Counted from the stretch's first letter, positions 33,527 to 43,556 are shown. The stretch: DNA of 64,000 nt from an uncultured Muribaculaceae bacterium (GCA_934661195.1 CAKUJD010000005.1:186001-250000), one strand, 5' to 3'. The notes: a model not told the origin generated them from the letters alone. Numbers and translations are program-made.

Positions 33527-36500
33527 TTAGCGCACCACAAACTTGCTGCCTGCGGCCACATACACGCCCTGCGGCAGTGCAACAAACTGCTCGCCGGCTG
33601 CCACGCTGTAGCGCGCCACGGCTGCGCCAGTCACGCTGCAGATGGTGCCGCTGGCCTCGCCCTGGGCGATTACCCTGACGCCGCCTTTCACGCCCACAAA
33701 GGCTGTGCCGCGCTGCTGCATGGTGTAGCGGTCGATGCCCGTCATGCTGCCGCTGGGGTTGATGGGGTGCGACACCTTGTAGATGTAGCCGTTGCCCTTC
33801 ACCAGGTCGGCCACTGTGGTGGCGCTGGTGCCGCGGTAGAGCACAAAGATGTCTACGCTATAGTGCGGGGCCGACAGTTCGGTGTAGTTGGCGTTGCAGT
33901 CAATCACGTTGCCAAAGTCGATGCCGCTCACCACTGCGGGTTTGTGCTCGGCGTCATACCACTTATACACGCCCTTCGACTGATTTCTCATGGTGCTGCC
34001 CAATTTGCTGTTCACACCCTCAATCAGGTAGTATAGTGGAAGCACTGTGCCTGCCTCGTCGGCCTGCTGTGCTGCAGTGGCCTTCTTCTTGCCGGGTGCG
34101 GCGGGATAGTTGGCGGTGATGTATTCACCGTCTTGCTTCACCATCACCACTGCGTCGAAGTCCTGGCAGTTTTTGCTGTCGGTCATCAGTTCCACCTTGG
34201 GGCTGAGTCCCCAAGTCTTGTAGCTCTCGCCCTTGTTTATGGGGTAGGTGAGTTCCTTTGCCGTGGGGTTGGCTTCGGCCACGTCCTTGAATGTGTCAAT
34301 CGAACTTAGCACATCGCCGAAGTCCGACTCTGTGTAGTTGTCGTCCGAGCACCAGTCGCTGTGGAAGTAGTGGCGCTGCATGTAGTGGCTGTCATCGGCA
34401 GTGTTGTCGTTGCTGTCGAAGTAGTTGGTGTAGACGCGTGTCTTGGCGCCGCCGCCGTTCACGGTGTACCATGCGTATATCACAAGGCTGTCGGCGTCGT
34501 TGTTGGCCACGCTGCTCTCCTCGGGTGCGTTGAAGTCAATCTGGTAGTCGGTCATCTTTTCACCGCCCAGACTGCTTATGTTGTCCTCAAATTCATTTCC
34601 GTTTAGCGAGAAGCCCTGGAATTTAAACGGTTTTTCATAGGTGGCGCTGGACGTAACCTTTGCACCAACGGCCACTGTGAGCACCTCACCCTGCTGCTTG
34701 GCGCCGAGGCCGGGCGAACTGATGGTGGGTGTGGCCCAGCCCTTGGCGGGGCGGGCCTTGATGATGATGTTGCGCACCTTGCTCACAAAGTGGTAGGTGG
34801 CGGTGCTTTCGCCCGACTTGCCATATCCGTTCACGCCTGTCTCGGCCACGGCCTTCACATGCACGTAGGCCAGCTTGCCGAGGTCGCTCACCTTGAGTGC
34901 GCTCCAAGCCACAGTCGCGCTTGCGCCCGTGAATTTTGCGCCGCTCACCACCTGGGTGTTGCTGCCGTCGGTGCCCACGGTCCAGATGCTGTAGGTGACG
35001 CTGGTGTTGCCCTTCAGCACATCGTTGTCCTCATTGGGGTTGCTTATCACGATTTCGCTGGGGTGGGTGCTGGTGGAGCCGGTGGCGGTGTTGTAGGTGT
35101 TTGACTCGGGCGTGATCACGGGGTTCTCAAGTGCCTTCACATTTTTGCGCGTGGCGTCGGGAATGATGTCGTCGGCGCGCAGGCTCATGTAGGTGATGCC
35201 CATCAGGTAGTCGCCCTGGGGGGCTGCGGTGTGCTCGTATTTGTAGATGACTTGCGGATACTCCTCAAACAGGATGCCGATTGAGCCGTCGTTCTGCTCG
35301 CACAGCGAGCTGTATTGCGCAGTCTCGCTAAGGTCGTCCTCGTAGGGGTCGCTCACGCATGCAAGTTTGCTCCAGCTGGGAGTCCCGCTTACGGCCGACT
35401 GGTAGAATGCCAGTCCGCTGCGCACGCCGCTCTTCTTGCCGCTGCTTGCAGTGGTTGCGGGCACCGAGTGCAGCAGATATTCCTTGCCGGCGCCGTCGGT
35501 GTATTTAATCATCTCGCCGTTGGTGGCGGTAGCAAGGCTCATGCCGCATGACCCTAATTGCGCTGGGGTGAAATTGCCCTTTTCATCGTTGATGGTGATT
35601 TGCACAAAGTCGCGTTTGTCGCTGTTTGTGCTGCGCACGGTCACAATGAATTTGTTGTCGGCAATTTCAGTTATGTGACACTCGTCGCCCGAGCCCTCAA
35701 TGTCAGAAATCTGGCCTAGGTTGGTCCATTTGTCGTCTGCGGGAGAGTACATAAGGATGTAGTCTCTTGTCTTTGATGACGAAAGTAGGCTTTCCCAGTT
35801 ATAGTGGCGGTAGATGGCCAGAACTTTACCCTTGAGGTAGCCACCGCCGACGCTGCACATGTTGCCCGGAGCAATGTTGCCCCTTGAGTGGCCTAAATTA
35901 ATGCCGAGCGCGCCAGTGCCATGCCCAATAAGCCCATCGATGTCGATTTGCTTTAATGCGCTCCACGACTGGCCGTTGTCGTTGCTTATGGCGTAGTAGT
36001 TGTTAGTCTTTTTGTTTTTTCCGTCGGTCGAGAGGCTGTAGCCGCTGATCATCGTGCAGAGTATTGCTCCGTTGCCCATGGTCACCACGGCAGCATCGCC
36101 ATAGCCGTTGAAGTTTTTGCAGTCGTTTCCGCTGCGGCTGCCCTTGGCTATGGTCACTGGGCTGCTCCACGTGAGTCCGTTGTCGGTCGAGCGGCGGCAT
36201 AGGATGTCGATGTCGTTGGCAATGTCGTGGATGTCCTCCTTGCGGGCATCGCTCACTGCCAGCAGCGAGCCGTCGGCGGCGCGGGTGATGGCGGGTATGC
36301 GGTAGTACTTTGAATAGTAGTCGCCCGGCATATAGAGTGTCTGCTTCAGCGGCACCAGCACGCGCGAGCCGTTGGCGCGCTGCGTCAACTTGCCGCTAAG
36401 CGAGGTGCCGGTGAGGGCGGTGATGTTTGCTCCGATTTCGGTCTTTTGCTTGGTGAGCGCGGGCAGCTCAATGCCGCTGGCAATGTCGGCAGTGATATAT

Positions 36501-36952
36501 AGCACATACTTCTTGCTCCCGTCGAGGGTCTCGGCTGCCGTCAGTTGGGTGGCCGTGAGGTCGGTGGTTTCGGCAATGAGTTTGGCTCCGTTTTTCACCT
36601 GCGGGTCGCGGTAGTCAAACGGGTGGGCAAATGTGTAGCTCACGTTGTCGCTGCCGCTGTTGCTGTCAAACTTGCTGCCGTTGTATTCACGTGCATAGAG
36701 CTTGATGCGGGTGATGTAGTTGGTAGCGCCAAGCAGCTTGTAGCTCACCGTGGGCTGCACGCCGCTGGCGGCATCGTATTCCACCAGCGCAAGCACCTCG
36801 TTGGGGTTGCCCAGGCCGGCATAGCCAGTCTCCTGCCACCATTTGCCCGCGGCAAACTCGCTGCCATCGCGGTCGGTGGCGGCGCTTGCGGCAAAGCTTC
36901 CTGTCAGCAGGGCTGCGGCCAGGACAACGATTGAAAGTAATTGTTTTTTCAT
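33527..36952 (-). CDS. Secreted exo-alpha-sialidase (GH33) with C-terminal sorting-like tail
   Basis: The 1141-residue protein removes terminal sialic acids from glycoconjugates, probably host mucin. A signal peptide (1-25) and a beta-rich N-terminal domain precede the six-bladed sialidase fold: YYRIPAIT (arginine of the triad at 218), LAVSDAR, Asp-boxes STDNGLTW at 255-262 and SNDNGQSW, and GSGDECHITEI with acidic residues. After about residue 620 come Ig-like and unknown domains. The tail is hydrophobic and Gly-rich, ending LPQGVYVAAGSKFVVR, like a type A sorting signal. No sialic-acid uptake (nan) genes are in the window. An AT-rich leader of some 160 nt is possible (-7 box TACTTTTG at 37127-37120). 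Confidence 0.9.
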   Translation of the reverse strand: MKKQLLSIVVLAAALLTGSFAASAATDRDGSEFAAGKWWQETGYAGLGNPNEVLALVEYDAASGVQPTVSYKLLGATNYITRIKLYAREYNGSKFDSNSGSDNVSYTFAHPFDYRDPQVKNGAKLIAETTDLTATQLTAAETLDGSKKYVLYITADIASGIELPALTKQKTEIGANITALTGTSLSGKLTQRANGSRVLVPLKQTLYMPGDYYSKYYRIPAITRAADGSLLAVSDARKEDIHDIANDIDILCRRSTDNGLTWSSPVTIAKGSRSGNDCKNFNGYGDAAVVTMGNGAILCTMISGYSLSTDGKNKKTNNYYAISNDNGQSWSALKQIDIDGLIGHGTGALGINLGHSRGNIAPGNMCSVGGGYLKGKVLAIYRHYNWESLLSSSKTRDYILMYSPADDKWTNLGQISDIEGSGDECHITEIADNKFIVTVRSTNSDKRDFVQITINDEKGNFTPAQLGSCGMSLATATNGEMIKYTDGAGKEYLLHSVPATTASSGKKSGVRSGLAFYQSAVSGTPSWSKLACVSDPYEDDLSETAQYSSLCEQNDGSIGILFEEYPQVIYKYEHTAAPQGDYLMGITYMSLRADDIIPDATRKNVKALENPVITPESNTYNTATGSTSTHPSEIVISNPNEDNDVLKGNTSVTYSIWTVGTDGSNTQVVSGAKFTGASATVAWSALKVSDLGKLAYVHVKAVAETGVNGYGKSGESTATYHFVSKVRNIIIKARPAKGWATPTISSPGLGAKQQGEVLTVAVGAKVTSSATYEKPFKFQGFSLNGNEFEDNISSLGGEKMTDYQIDFNAPEESSVANNDADSLVIYAWYTVNGGGAKTRVYTNYFDSNDNTADDSHYMQRHYFHSDWCSDDNYTESDFGDVLSSIDTFKDVAEANPTAKELTYPINKGESYKTWGLSPKVELMTDSKNCQDFDAVVMVKQDGEYITANYPAAPGKKKATAAQQADEAGTVLPLYYLIEGVNSKLGSTMRNQSKGVYKWYDAEHKPAVVSGIDFGNVIDCNANYTELSAPHYSVDIFVLYRGTSATTVADLVKGNGYIYKVSHPINPSGSMTGIDRYTMQQRGTAFVGVKGGVRVIAQGEASGTICSVTGAAVARYSVAAGEQFVALPQGVYVAAGSKFVVR

Positions 36953-37286
36953 AATCGCCTTTTGCTTAAAAATTTGATTGTTATTAAATGAATTATAGTT
37001 GCAGTGTTAGTCTTATTCCTATTTGAACCGATGTTTTTATAGATTCTAAGACAGTGAGAAATCATCGTGGCCTTGGCATGCGTGCCGCATTGCGCCCAGC
37101 CTCTATTTATTCCAGTGTGCAAAAGTATGGTATTTAATTGGGAAACAGGCGATTATAATGTTGAAAAAAGCTCAACGATATGTGCTAATTGTTTGTACAA
37201 ATCGGGTGATGTCGGGGCACAGTGTAGGCTTGCGGCCAGCTGCTTGCCGGCCGCATATGGTGTGGAGTGAAGTGATGTAGTGGGTG
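36953..37286. other. Intergenic region upstream of the sialidase gene
   Basis: These 334 bases are AT-rich near the sialidase start and hold a minus-strand -7 box TACTTTTG (37127-37120). A short G+C-rich inverted repeat at 37231-37255 (TGCGGCC...GGCCGCA) may end the TIGR02757 transcript. No gene is seen. Confidence 0.5.
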
Positions 37287-38063
37287 CTAAAGGTTCATGC
37301 CTATGCCAAACAGGGCATAGTCGTAAATCACGGGGTCGGCAGGGCGCATTTGGCGCAGAATGTCGGTGAGCTCAACCACCGTTTTGCGGTCGTTGGCGCG
37401 GCGCGTCACCAGTCCCAGGGCGCGTGCGGTGTCGCCCACGTGCACGTCGAGCGGGATGAACAGTTGCGAGGGCTTTATCGACTGCCACACGCCCATATCC
37501 ACGATGCCATCGGCGCGCACCAGCCAGCGCAGGGCCATGTTGACGCGCTTAAGTGCGGTGCTCTTCAGGTTCAGGGGCAGGCAGCGCGAGTCGCCCTGTC
37601 CGCCGTTGGCTGCGGCCAGTTCGGCATTGAGCAGCTCCACCAGTCGCCAGCTTGGCGCGTCGCTGTCGGCCACACGGGATGCCGCCGCCCACTCGTCGAG
37701 CGACTGCCACTGCCTGTAGATGCGTCGCAGGCCGCGCAGCATGTGCTTGAAGTTGCGCGCAAAAAATGTGCGGTGAATGTTAAGCTCGTCGGGCAGCTGC
37801 TCGTAGGCCTCATCCATCACATAGTTGTAGGGGTCGTTATCCATCATGGCAAGCATCTTTTCGCAGTCGCGGCAAATCATCTTGCGGTTGCCCCAGGCTA
37901 TGGCAGAGGCCAGCAGGGCTGTGATTTCAATGTCGGGCAGCGCGCTGAAGCGGCGCGGAAACTGCACCGGGTCGGCGTCGATGAAGTCGGTGTTGTTGAT
38001 GCGCAGAGCCTCGCTGTCGAGCAGGTCGCGCAATTGGTCGAAGTCTTGTTGAAGGGTCATCAT
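37287..38063 (-). CDS. TIGR02757 (DUF2400) family protein
   Basis: A 258-residue protein of a family found mainly in Bacteroidetes and Proteobacteria. Landmarks are ALLASAIAWGNRKMICRD near residue 55, NIHRTFFARNF, LKRVNMALRWLVRADGIVDMGVW and PLDVHVGDTARALGL, the signature near the C-terminus. The fold is thought to resemble helix-hairpin-helix DNA glycosylases, but no activity is established. Two start codons lie at 38063 and 38060; the longer is given. It starts six bases after the DUF3298-like gene stop, so the two are one transcript. Confidence 0.88.
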   Translation of the reverse strand: MMTLQQDFDQLRDLLDSEALRINNTDFIDADPVQFPRRFSALPDIEITALLASAIAWGNRKMICRDCEKMLAMMDNDPYNYVMDEAYEQLPDELNIHRTFFARNFKHMLRGLRRIYRQWQSLDEWAAASRVADSDAPSWRLVELLNAELAAANGGQGDSRCLPLNLKSTALKRVNMALRWLVRADGIVDMGVWQSIKPSQLFIPLDVHVGDTARALGLVTRRANDRKTVVELTDILRQMRPADPVIYDYALFGIGMNL

Positions 38064-38068
38064 AGCGC

Positions 38069-39013
38069 TTAAAATTTCATTGGCTTGTAGCGGTGATAGC
38101 CGCAGTCGCCGGCCAGCAGCCGCTTGAACTCGTCGGTGAGGCACGGGTCCAGCTCGGAGTAGGGCAGGAATACAAAACTCACGCCGCTCTCGGGCGTGGC
38201 AATGGCCCCCTCGGCATACACCATGCTAATGCCGCGCTGCTCCACCCTGAACTCTGCCGCAACCGTGGTGGCGGCGTTCAACTCCTGCCCCTTTTTGCGG
38301 GCCACCTTGGCAATGCGGCTGTTGATGAACTTCAGCAGGCGGCCGCTTTCACTTGGGCGGAACACGTCGGCCATGCCCAGCACGCGGTGGAGGGCGCGGT
38401 CGTAGAGCACATAGCCCATGCGCTCGCTGCGGCGGTAGCCGTCGTACACATAGCCATACACCTCATATTGCAGCAGCCGCTCGCTGGTGGAGTATGGGTA
38501 TGCCTTCACGCGGTGCTCGCGGCCCACCACGCTGCGGGTGGTCACCGACGGCGACTGCGCGTAGTCGCTGTTGCCGCCCAGGTTGAATTCGGCCGCTTCC
38601 ACAAATGCATTGACGGCTTTGCCCAGGCTCTCGCCCGTGCGGTTAAACGCCTTGTCGGCTATGGCTTGGCGCAGCCCGCCCAGCTCGGTTGACCCGTTCA
38701 CGGCCTTGGGCATGCGCAGCTTCACCTGCTTAATGCATGTGTATGGCTCACCCTTGCCGTTGCCCGTTGGCAGGGTGAATGCCGATGTGTAGCATGCCAT
38801 GCGGTCGGTCACGGGTTCAAATCGGTTGCTGGCCACGGTGCTGGCCAGGGTGTCGGCCATCATGGCCTCAGAGTCAGCGCCGTTGTCCCACAGCAGGCCG
38901 CCCGAGTGGCCGTCGGCGTTGACGTGGTTGGCAAAATACCAGAAGCCTGCCGCGATGTCGAGCACCGCAAGCAGCGATATGGCTATTATGTAAGGGCGGC
39001 GGGTGGTGGTCAT
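38069..39013 (-). CDS. Membrane-anchored protein, DUF3298-like
   Basis: The 314-residue protein has one N-terminal anchor (MTTTRRPYIIAISLLAVLD...GFWYFA) and an extracytoplasmic domain. Its C-terminal part (FRVEQRGISMVYAEGAIATP, then VSFVFLPYSEL, ending LLAGDCGYHRYKPMKF) is like the DUF3298/RsiV-type fold, but the match is by eye only. Upstream is ispH with seven bases between the genes, so it lies in the cmk-ispH transcript. Function unknown; a link to cell-wall or lysozyme sensing would be a guess. Confidence 0.65.
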   Translation of the reverse strand: MTTTRRPYIIAISLLAVLDIAAGFWYFANHVNADGHSGGLLWDNGADSEAMMADTLASTVASNRFEPVTDRMACYTSAFTLPTGNGKGEPYTCIKQVKLRMPKAVNGSTELGGLRQAIADKAFNRTGESLGKAVNAFVEAAEFNLGGNSDYAQSPSVTTRSVVGREHRVKAYPYSTSERLLQYEVYGYVYDGYRRSERMGYVLYDRALHRVLGMADVFRPSESGRLLKFINSRIAKVARKKGQELNAATTVAAEFRVEQRGISMVYAEGAIATPESGVSFVFLPYSELDPCLTDEFKRLLAGDCGYHRYKPMKF

Positions 39014-39020
39014 GGCTGGT

Positions 39021-39890
39021 CTACACTTGCCGTGTCACATAGTCTTTAACTCTGTTCATGAGCCACATTGGGGTCGACGTGGCTCCGCATATGCCGATGC
39101 GGTCTTTGCCCTTGAGCCATGCGGCATCGATTTCTTCTTCGCTGGAAATCAGGTGCGAGTCGGGGTTGGCGTCGAGGCACTGGGCAAACAGGATGCGTCC
39201 GTTGCTGCTTTTCTTGCCGCACACAAACAGTATCAGCTGGTGCTGCTTGGCAAATTCGCGAATCTGCGGAATGCGGTTGGCCACCGAGCGGCAAATGGTG
39301 TCGAAACTCTGGAAGCGCACGCCTGGATGCACGCGCCGCCCTATCTCGCCCACTATGCGCTTGAAGCCTTCGAGCGACTTTGTGGTCTGCGAATACAGGT
39401 AGATGTCGCGGCCAAAGTCGATGCGGTCCACCTCATCGACGCTTTCAATCACCAGCGCCCTGCCTTGGGTCTGCCCCACGAGGCCGTTGACCTCGGCGTG
39501 GCCGCGCTTGCCGTAGATCACGATTTGGGCGTCGCGCCCCGAGGCGGCGGCCTCGGCCCATGACTGCTTTATGCGCTGCTGCAGCTTCAGCACCACTGGG
39601 CATGTGGCGTCGATTATGTCGATGCCGTTGCGCTTGGCGGTGGCGTAGGTCTCTGGCGGTTCGCCATGGGCGCGGAGCAGCACCTTCACGCCGTGCAGCT
39701 GCCTCAGCTGCTCGTGTGTAATGGTGTTGAGACCCTTGCTTTCGAGCCGCTCCACCTCGTTGCTGTTGTGTACAATGTCGCCCAGGCAGTAGAGCGAGCC
39801 GCTCTTGTGCAGCTCCTCTTCGGCCTTGCGGATGGCGGTGGTCACGCCAAAGCAGAATCCCGATCCCTTGTCGATTTCAACTATTGCCAT
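39021..39890 (-). CDS. ispH: 4-hydroxy-3-methylbut-2-enyl diphosphate reductase
   Basis: The 289-residue iron-sulfur enzyme makes IPP and DMAPP in the last step of the MEP pathway. Cluster-binding Cys residues lie in GSGFCFGV (Cys13), IDATCPVV and GICGATST; the His motifs are VHNSNEV and RAHGEPPE. Start MAIVEIDKGSGFCFG at 39890 is standard for the family; the longer frame from 39938 runs back into cmk. Only 16 bases separate it from the cmk stop, and the cmk-ispH order is conserved in many bacteria. Confidence 0.97.
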   Translation of the reverse strand: MAIVEIDKGSGFCFGVTTAIRKAEEELHKSGSLYCLGDIVHNSNEVERLESKGLNTITHEQLRQLHGVKVLLRAHGEPPETYATAKRNGIDIIDATCPVVLKLQQRIKQSWAEAAASGRDAQIVIYGKRGHAEVNGLVGQTQGRALVIESVDEVDRIDFGRDIYLYSQTTKSLEGFKRIVGEIGRRVHPGVRFQSFDTICRSVANRIPQIREFAKQHQLILFVCGKKSSNGRILFAQCLDANPDSHLISSEEEIDAAWLKGKDRIGICGATSTPMWLMNRVKDYVTRQV

Positions 39891-39906
39891 TGCAGTGCTG
39901 TCTTTT

Positions 39907-40626
39907 TTATCTCGTGGCGGCCTGGCGGTAGTGGTCAAGCAGCCACTGGTTTTGCTCGTCGATGCTCATGGTGGAGTTGTCGAGCACCAGGGCGTCGTCG
40001 GCCTGGCGCAGAGGGCTCTCGGCACGGGTGGTGTCGATGCGGTCGCGCTCGGTGACGTTGTGCAGCACCTCGTCGTAGGTCACTGTGGCGTCGCCCTTGC
40101 CGCGCAGCTCGTCGTAGCGGCGGCGCGCGCGGGTCTCGGCCGAGGCGGTGACAAACACCTTGAGCTCGGCGTCGGGGAACACAGCCGTGCCAATGTCGCG
40201 GCCGTCCATCACTATGCCCTTGTCGCGGCCCATGGCCTGCTGCTGCTTCACCAGGTGGCGGCGCACGAAGCCTATGGCGGCAATCAGGCTCACCTTGCCG
40301 CTGATGCGCATCGAGCGTATCTCGCTCTCCACGTTGCGGCCGTTGAGCATGGTCACCGAGTGGCCGTCGGCCTTGTCGACGCCGAAGGTGATGTTGATGG
40401 ATGGCAGTTGCTGCTGCAGGGCGGCTTCGTCCACTTTGTCGCCGTCGATGAGCCCGTGGTCGAGGCAGTATAGCGTCACGGCGCGATACATTGCGCCTGT
40501 GTCGATGTAGGCATAGCCTATGCGCCTTGCCAGAGCCTTGGCCATGGTGCTCTTGCCAGTCGACGAGTATCCGTCGATGGCTATTATTATGCGTCGTTCC
40601 TTGTTGTGGTCCATTGCTGTAGTCAT
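39907..40626 (-). CDS. cmk: Cytidylate kinase
   Basis: The 239-residue P-loop kinase phosphorylates CMP/dCMP. Walker A is [15 protein letters not shown]; then [30 protein letters not shown] and [35 protein letters not shown] follow as in Cmk. A second in-frame ATG lies at 40614 (MDHNK), four codons later, and either could be used. The open frame upstream to 40857 overlaps the metallohydrolase gene and is rejected. It heads the cmk-ispH-DUF3298-TIGR02757 run. Confidence 0.95.
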   Translation of the reverse strand: MTTAMDHNKERRIIIAIDGYSSTGKSTMAKALARRIGYAYIDTGAMYRAVTLYCLDHGLIDGDKVDEAALQQQLPSINITFGVDKADGHSVTMLNGRNVESEIRSMRISGKVSLIAAIGFVRRHLVKQQQAMGRDKGIVMDGRDIGTAVFPDAELKVFVTASAETRARRRYDELRGKGDATVTYDEVLHNVTERDRIDTTRAESPLRQADDALVLDNSTMSIDEQNQWLLDHYRQAATR

Positions 40627-40679
40627 AGTCTTGTGTAGATAATTATGTTGCAAAGAAGATATGAGGTGCGCCCGGCGCG

Positions 40680-41657
40680 TTAAAGCACAAACCACGTGCT
40701 GGTGTCGTAGCGGGGCAGGGCATACACCTGCACCTGGCGGCTGCGCTGCTCCACGCTGTTGCTGGCGTCGCCCACTGTGGCTCCGGCCTCGGTCAGTGCC
40801 TCGGTCATGGTGCGCACAGCTATTTCGGGAGTGTTGTTGTCGTTGCTCAGGTGGCACAGAAACACGTATTTCAGCTCGCTGCTCAGGTGGCTCGCCACAA
40901 AGTCGGCCGCCATCACGTTGTCGAGGTGCCCCTTGGGGCCGCGCACACGGTTTTTGAGATACTCGGGATAGCGTCCGCCGTTCAGCATGTCGCTGTCGTA
41001 GTTGCTTTCAATCATCAAGAACTGTGCCTGGCTCATGTAGTGCTCGGCGCGGTCGGTGATGTAGCCCATGTCGGTGGCCACCACAAAGCGCTTGCCCTCG
41101 GCCTCGATCATGAAGCCCATGTTGTCGGTGGCATCGTGCGACACCTCGAATGCGGTGAAGGTGAATCCCCCCAGCTTGAATGGAATCTCCTTGAACACGT
41201 TCTCCTGATACTCCTTGATGCGGCGCGAAATGTTGCGGTGGCGCAGCACACCGCTCATGAGGCGCGGCGTGCAGTAGATGCGCAGATGCTTGTAGCGGCG
41301 CACTATGGTGTAGGCATAGCGTATGTGGTCGGCGTGGTCGTGGGTAAGCACAATGCCCTTTATCATCGAGGGCGTCACACCGTTGCGGCGCAGCGACTCA
41401 AACACGTGGTCGGGGTCTACGCCCGCATCGATCAGCACTCCGCCCTGGTCGGTGCCCAGATACGAGCAGTTGCCGCTGCTCCCGCTGCCGAAACTCGCAA
41501 AGTGCAGCTTCCATTCGCTGCCGTTGGGCTTTGCTGCGGTGGCAGCGGGCTCGCTTTGCGGGGTCCCGTCGTCGGCCGAGTCGCTGTCGAACACAATCTG
41601 TTGTTGCTGGGGCGCATGGCCGTGGCCGCATTTCCCCATATTGTCATTTTTTGTCAT
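40680..41657 (-). CDS. MBL-fold metallohydrolase (YycJ/WalJ-like)
   Basis: The 325-residue protein has a metallo-beta-lactamase fold: [18 protein letters not shown], the zinc motif [31 protein letters not shown] and the late [10 protein letters not shown]. YycJ-type enzymes are putative nucleases or act with the WalK/WalR system in Firmicutes; no such system is visible here. The first 45 residues are a Gln/Ser/Asp-rich linker absent from many relatives. Start MTKNDN at 41657 keeps it just clear of the RsmI-like stop (seven bases); MGKCG at 41639 is also possible. Confidence 0.88.
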   Translation of the reverse strand: MTKNDNMGKCGHGHAPQQQQIVFDSDSADDGTPQSEPAATAAKPNGSEWKLHFASFGSGSSGNCSYLGTDQGGVLIDAGVDPDHVFESLRRNGVTPSMIKGIVLTHDHADHIRYAYTIVRRYKHLRIYCTPRLMSGVLRHRNISRRIKEYQENVFKEIPFKLGGFTFTAFEVSHDATDNMGFMIEAEGKRFVVATDMGYITDRAEHYMSQAQFLMIESNYDSDMLNGGRYPEYLKNRVRGPKGHLDNVMAADFVASHLSSELKYVFLCHLSNDNNTPEIAVRTMTEALTEAGATVGDASNSVEQRSRQVQVYALPRYDTSTWFVL

Positions 41658-41664
41658 TTTCAGG

Positions 41665-42366
41665 TCACTTGTACAGCAGGAATATGGTGGGCACCTTGCC
41701 AATGGTGCGTCCGGCCCAAGCCTTCACTCCGCGCGTGACTATGCTTTCGCCCTTGCCGGTGATGTCGGTGGCCACGCACAGTTTTAGCTGCGGAGGCAGC
41801 GTGCGCGCCATCTCGGCCAGCAGGGCGGCGTTGCGGTAGGGCGTCTCGATGAATATCTGCGTCTGGTCTTCGCGCATTATGCGCCGCTCCATCTCCTTGA
41901 ATCTGCGGGCACGCTCGCCGGCGTCGATGGGCAGGTAACCCAGGAAGGCGAAGCTCTGGCCGTTGAAGCCCGAACCCATGAGTCCCATCAGTATGCTCGA
42001 CGGGCCCACCAGCGGCTTCACCTTGAAGCCGCGCCGCTGCGCTATCGCCACCACGTCGGCACCGGGGTCGGCAATGGCCGGGCAGCCGGCCTCCGAAATC
42101 ACACCCACGGGGCATCCGTGCTCCAGCGGGTCGAGGTAGGCGGCTATGCTGCCGGGCTCGGTGTGGCGGTTCAGCTCATAGAATGTGAGCGAGTCGATGT
42201 CGATGCTGCGGTCGCACTTCTTCAGAAAGCGGCGCGCCGAGCGCACGTTCTCCACGATGAAGTGGCGCAATTCAGCCACCAGCCTAAGGTTGTAGGCCGG
42301 CAGCACGTTGCTAAGCTCCACATCGCTCAGCTGCACGGGAATGAGATATAAAGCCGTCTCTGCCAT
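41665..42366 (-). CDS. SAM-dependent tetrapyrrole-methylase-fold enzyme, RsmI-like
   Basis: The 233-residue protein resembles RsmI, the 16S rRNA C1402 2'-O-ribose methyltransferase. Visible are VGVISEAGCPAIADPGADVV and KPLVGPSSILMGLMGSGF, the SAM-binding loops, and TQIFIETPYRNAALL. The N-terminal part (LYLIPVQLSDVELSNVLP) differs from classical RsmI, as is typical for a Bacteroidetes group. Whether its target is C1402 is inference. The gene precedes the YycJ-like gene by seven bases. A -7 box TAACTTTG is at 42432-42425. Confidence 0.85.
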   Translation of the reverse strand: MAETALYLIPVQLSDVELSNVLPAYNLRLVAELRHFIVENVRSARRFLKKCDRSIDIDSLTFYELNRHTEPGSIAAYLDPLEHGCPVGVISEAGCPAIADPGADVVAIAQRRGFKVKPLVGPSSILMGLMGSGFNGQSFAFLGYLPIDAGERARRFKEMERRIMREDQTQIFIETPYRNAALLAEMARTLPPQLKLCVATDITGKGESIVTRGVKAWAGRTIGKVPTIFLLYK

Positions 42367-42424
42367 ATTAATGCTGTGCGGCGCCGCGCGGCCCTGCGGC
42401 CCATGGCGCCAATTTTGCTTAATG

Positions 42425-42432
42425 CAAAGTTA
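42425..42432 (-). promoter_or_regulatory. -7 promoter element of the RsmI-like gene
   Basis: TAACTTTG on the minus strand lies 58 bases before the ATG at 42366. Confidence 0.45.
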
Positions 42433-42606
42433 CTACCTTTTGCGCTAAATAGGAAGCCGCCCCGCGCCATTTCGCATTAATTAGCATCTTGCGGCGGCGC
42501 GGTGCTGCGGGTGTTGCGAAAAATCACTACCTTTGGCATGGCGGTGCGCCCGTGCGCGTCAGCACCGCAGATGTGAAGACCGAATAACTTAAATATATAA
42601 CCTGCA

Positions 42607-43479
42607 ATGAATATCTCAAAGCAAATCATCGTGGCAGCAGCGCTGCTCATGGCTGCCCCCGCGGCTCTGGCCCAGCGCTACGTCACCGACTCGTGCCGCG
42701 TGAACGGACTCATGCGGCGCTACACTGTGTTTCTTCCTGCCGGCGTCAAGCCCGGCGCGCCGCTGGTGGTGTGCATGCACGGCTATGGCAAGTGGGCCAA
42801 GCCCAAGCGCTACGACCTCGATGCCGTGGCTGCCCGTGAGGGCTTTGCCGTGTGCTATCCTTGCGGCGTGCGCGACACCACCGGCAAGTGGGGCTGGAAC
42901 GTGGGCTATCCGCGCCAGGCTGCCCTGCGCAACAATGAGGTGGACGATGTGATTAAAATCACGCGCCATGTGCAGAAGCAGTTCGACCTGAGCCGCGACA
43001 ACACCTTTGCCACTGGCATGAGCAATGGCGGCGACATGTGCTATGTGCTGGCCTACAACGGCACAAATGTGTTTCGAGCCTATGCCTCGGTGGCGGGCCA
43101 AACCATGCAGTGGCTCTACGACGGTCCAAACGCGCCGCGCCCGGTGCCCATCATGGAAATCCACGGCTCGGGTGACGCCTGCAGCGAGTGGGGCGGCGAC
43201 CTTGCCGGCACTGGCGGCTGGGGCGCCTACATATCGGTGCCGCTCGAGGTGGGCTATTGGGTGGCTCGCAACCGCTGCAAGGTGGTGGCCACCGACACCA
43301 TTCCCAGCAAGCAGGGCGACAAGGGCCACATCACCGTGCGCCGCAAGTACACCGGCGGCACTGCCGGCACCGAGGTGTGGTGGTATGAGGTGGTGGGCGC
43401 ACCGCACAGCTGGCACGCCAAGGACTTGAACACCGGCGAAGAGGTGTGGAGCTTCTTTAAGCACTTTTTGAAAAAATAA
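42607..43479 (+). CDS. Secreted esterase of the PHB-depolymerase/LpqC (CE1-like) family
   Basis: The 290-residue protein has a signal peptide ending AALAQ and an alpha/beta-hydrolase fold. The catalytic triad can be read as Ser in FATGMSNGGDM, Asp in HGSGDACSEW and His in VGAPHSWH; VVCMHGYGKWA is the oxyanion loop. The family includes feruloyl and acetylxylan esterases and PHB depolymerases; secretion makes a plant-fibre ester likely but unproven. It is transcribed alone; a -7 box TACCTTTG lies at 42528-42535. A strong terminator follows at 43491. Confidence 0.88.
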   Translation: MNISKQIIVAAALLMAAPAALAQRYVTDSCRVNGLMRRYTVFLPAGVKPGAPLVVCMHGYGKWAKPKRYDLDAVAAREGFAVCYPCGVRDTTGKWGWNVGYPRQAALRNNEVDDVIKITRHVQKQFDLSRDNTFATGMSNGGDMCYVLAYNGTNVFRAYASVAGQTMQWLYDGPNAPRPVPIMEIHGSGDACSEWGGDLAGTGGWGAYISVPLEVGYWVARNRCKVVATDTIPSKQGDKGHITVRRKYTGGTAGTEVWWYEVVGAPHSWHAKDLNTGEEVWSFFKHFLKK

Positions 43480-43490
43480 TCCAACAACAA

Positions 43491-43539
43491 TCAGGCAGCG
43501 GGCCGGGAGGCAATGTGCTTCACCCGGCCCGCTGCCTGA
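43491..43539. terminator. Terminator between convergent genes
   Basis: A perfect 16-bp stem (CAGGCAGCGGGCCGGG/CCCGGCCCGCTGCCTG, extended by a T-A pair) lies 11 bases after the esterase stop. It can serve both strands. Confidence 0.8.
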
Positions 43540-43556
43540 TTGTGTGCCCTTGCGGC

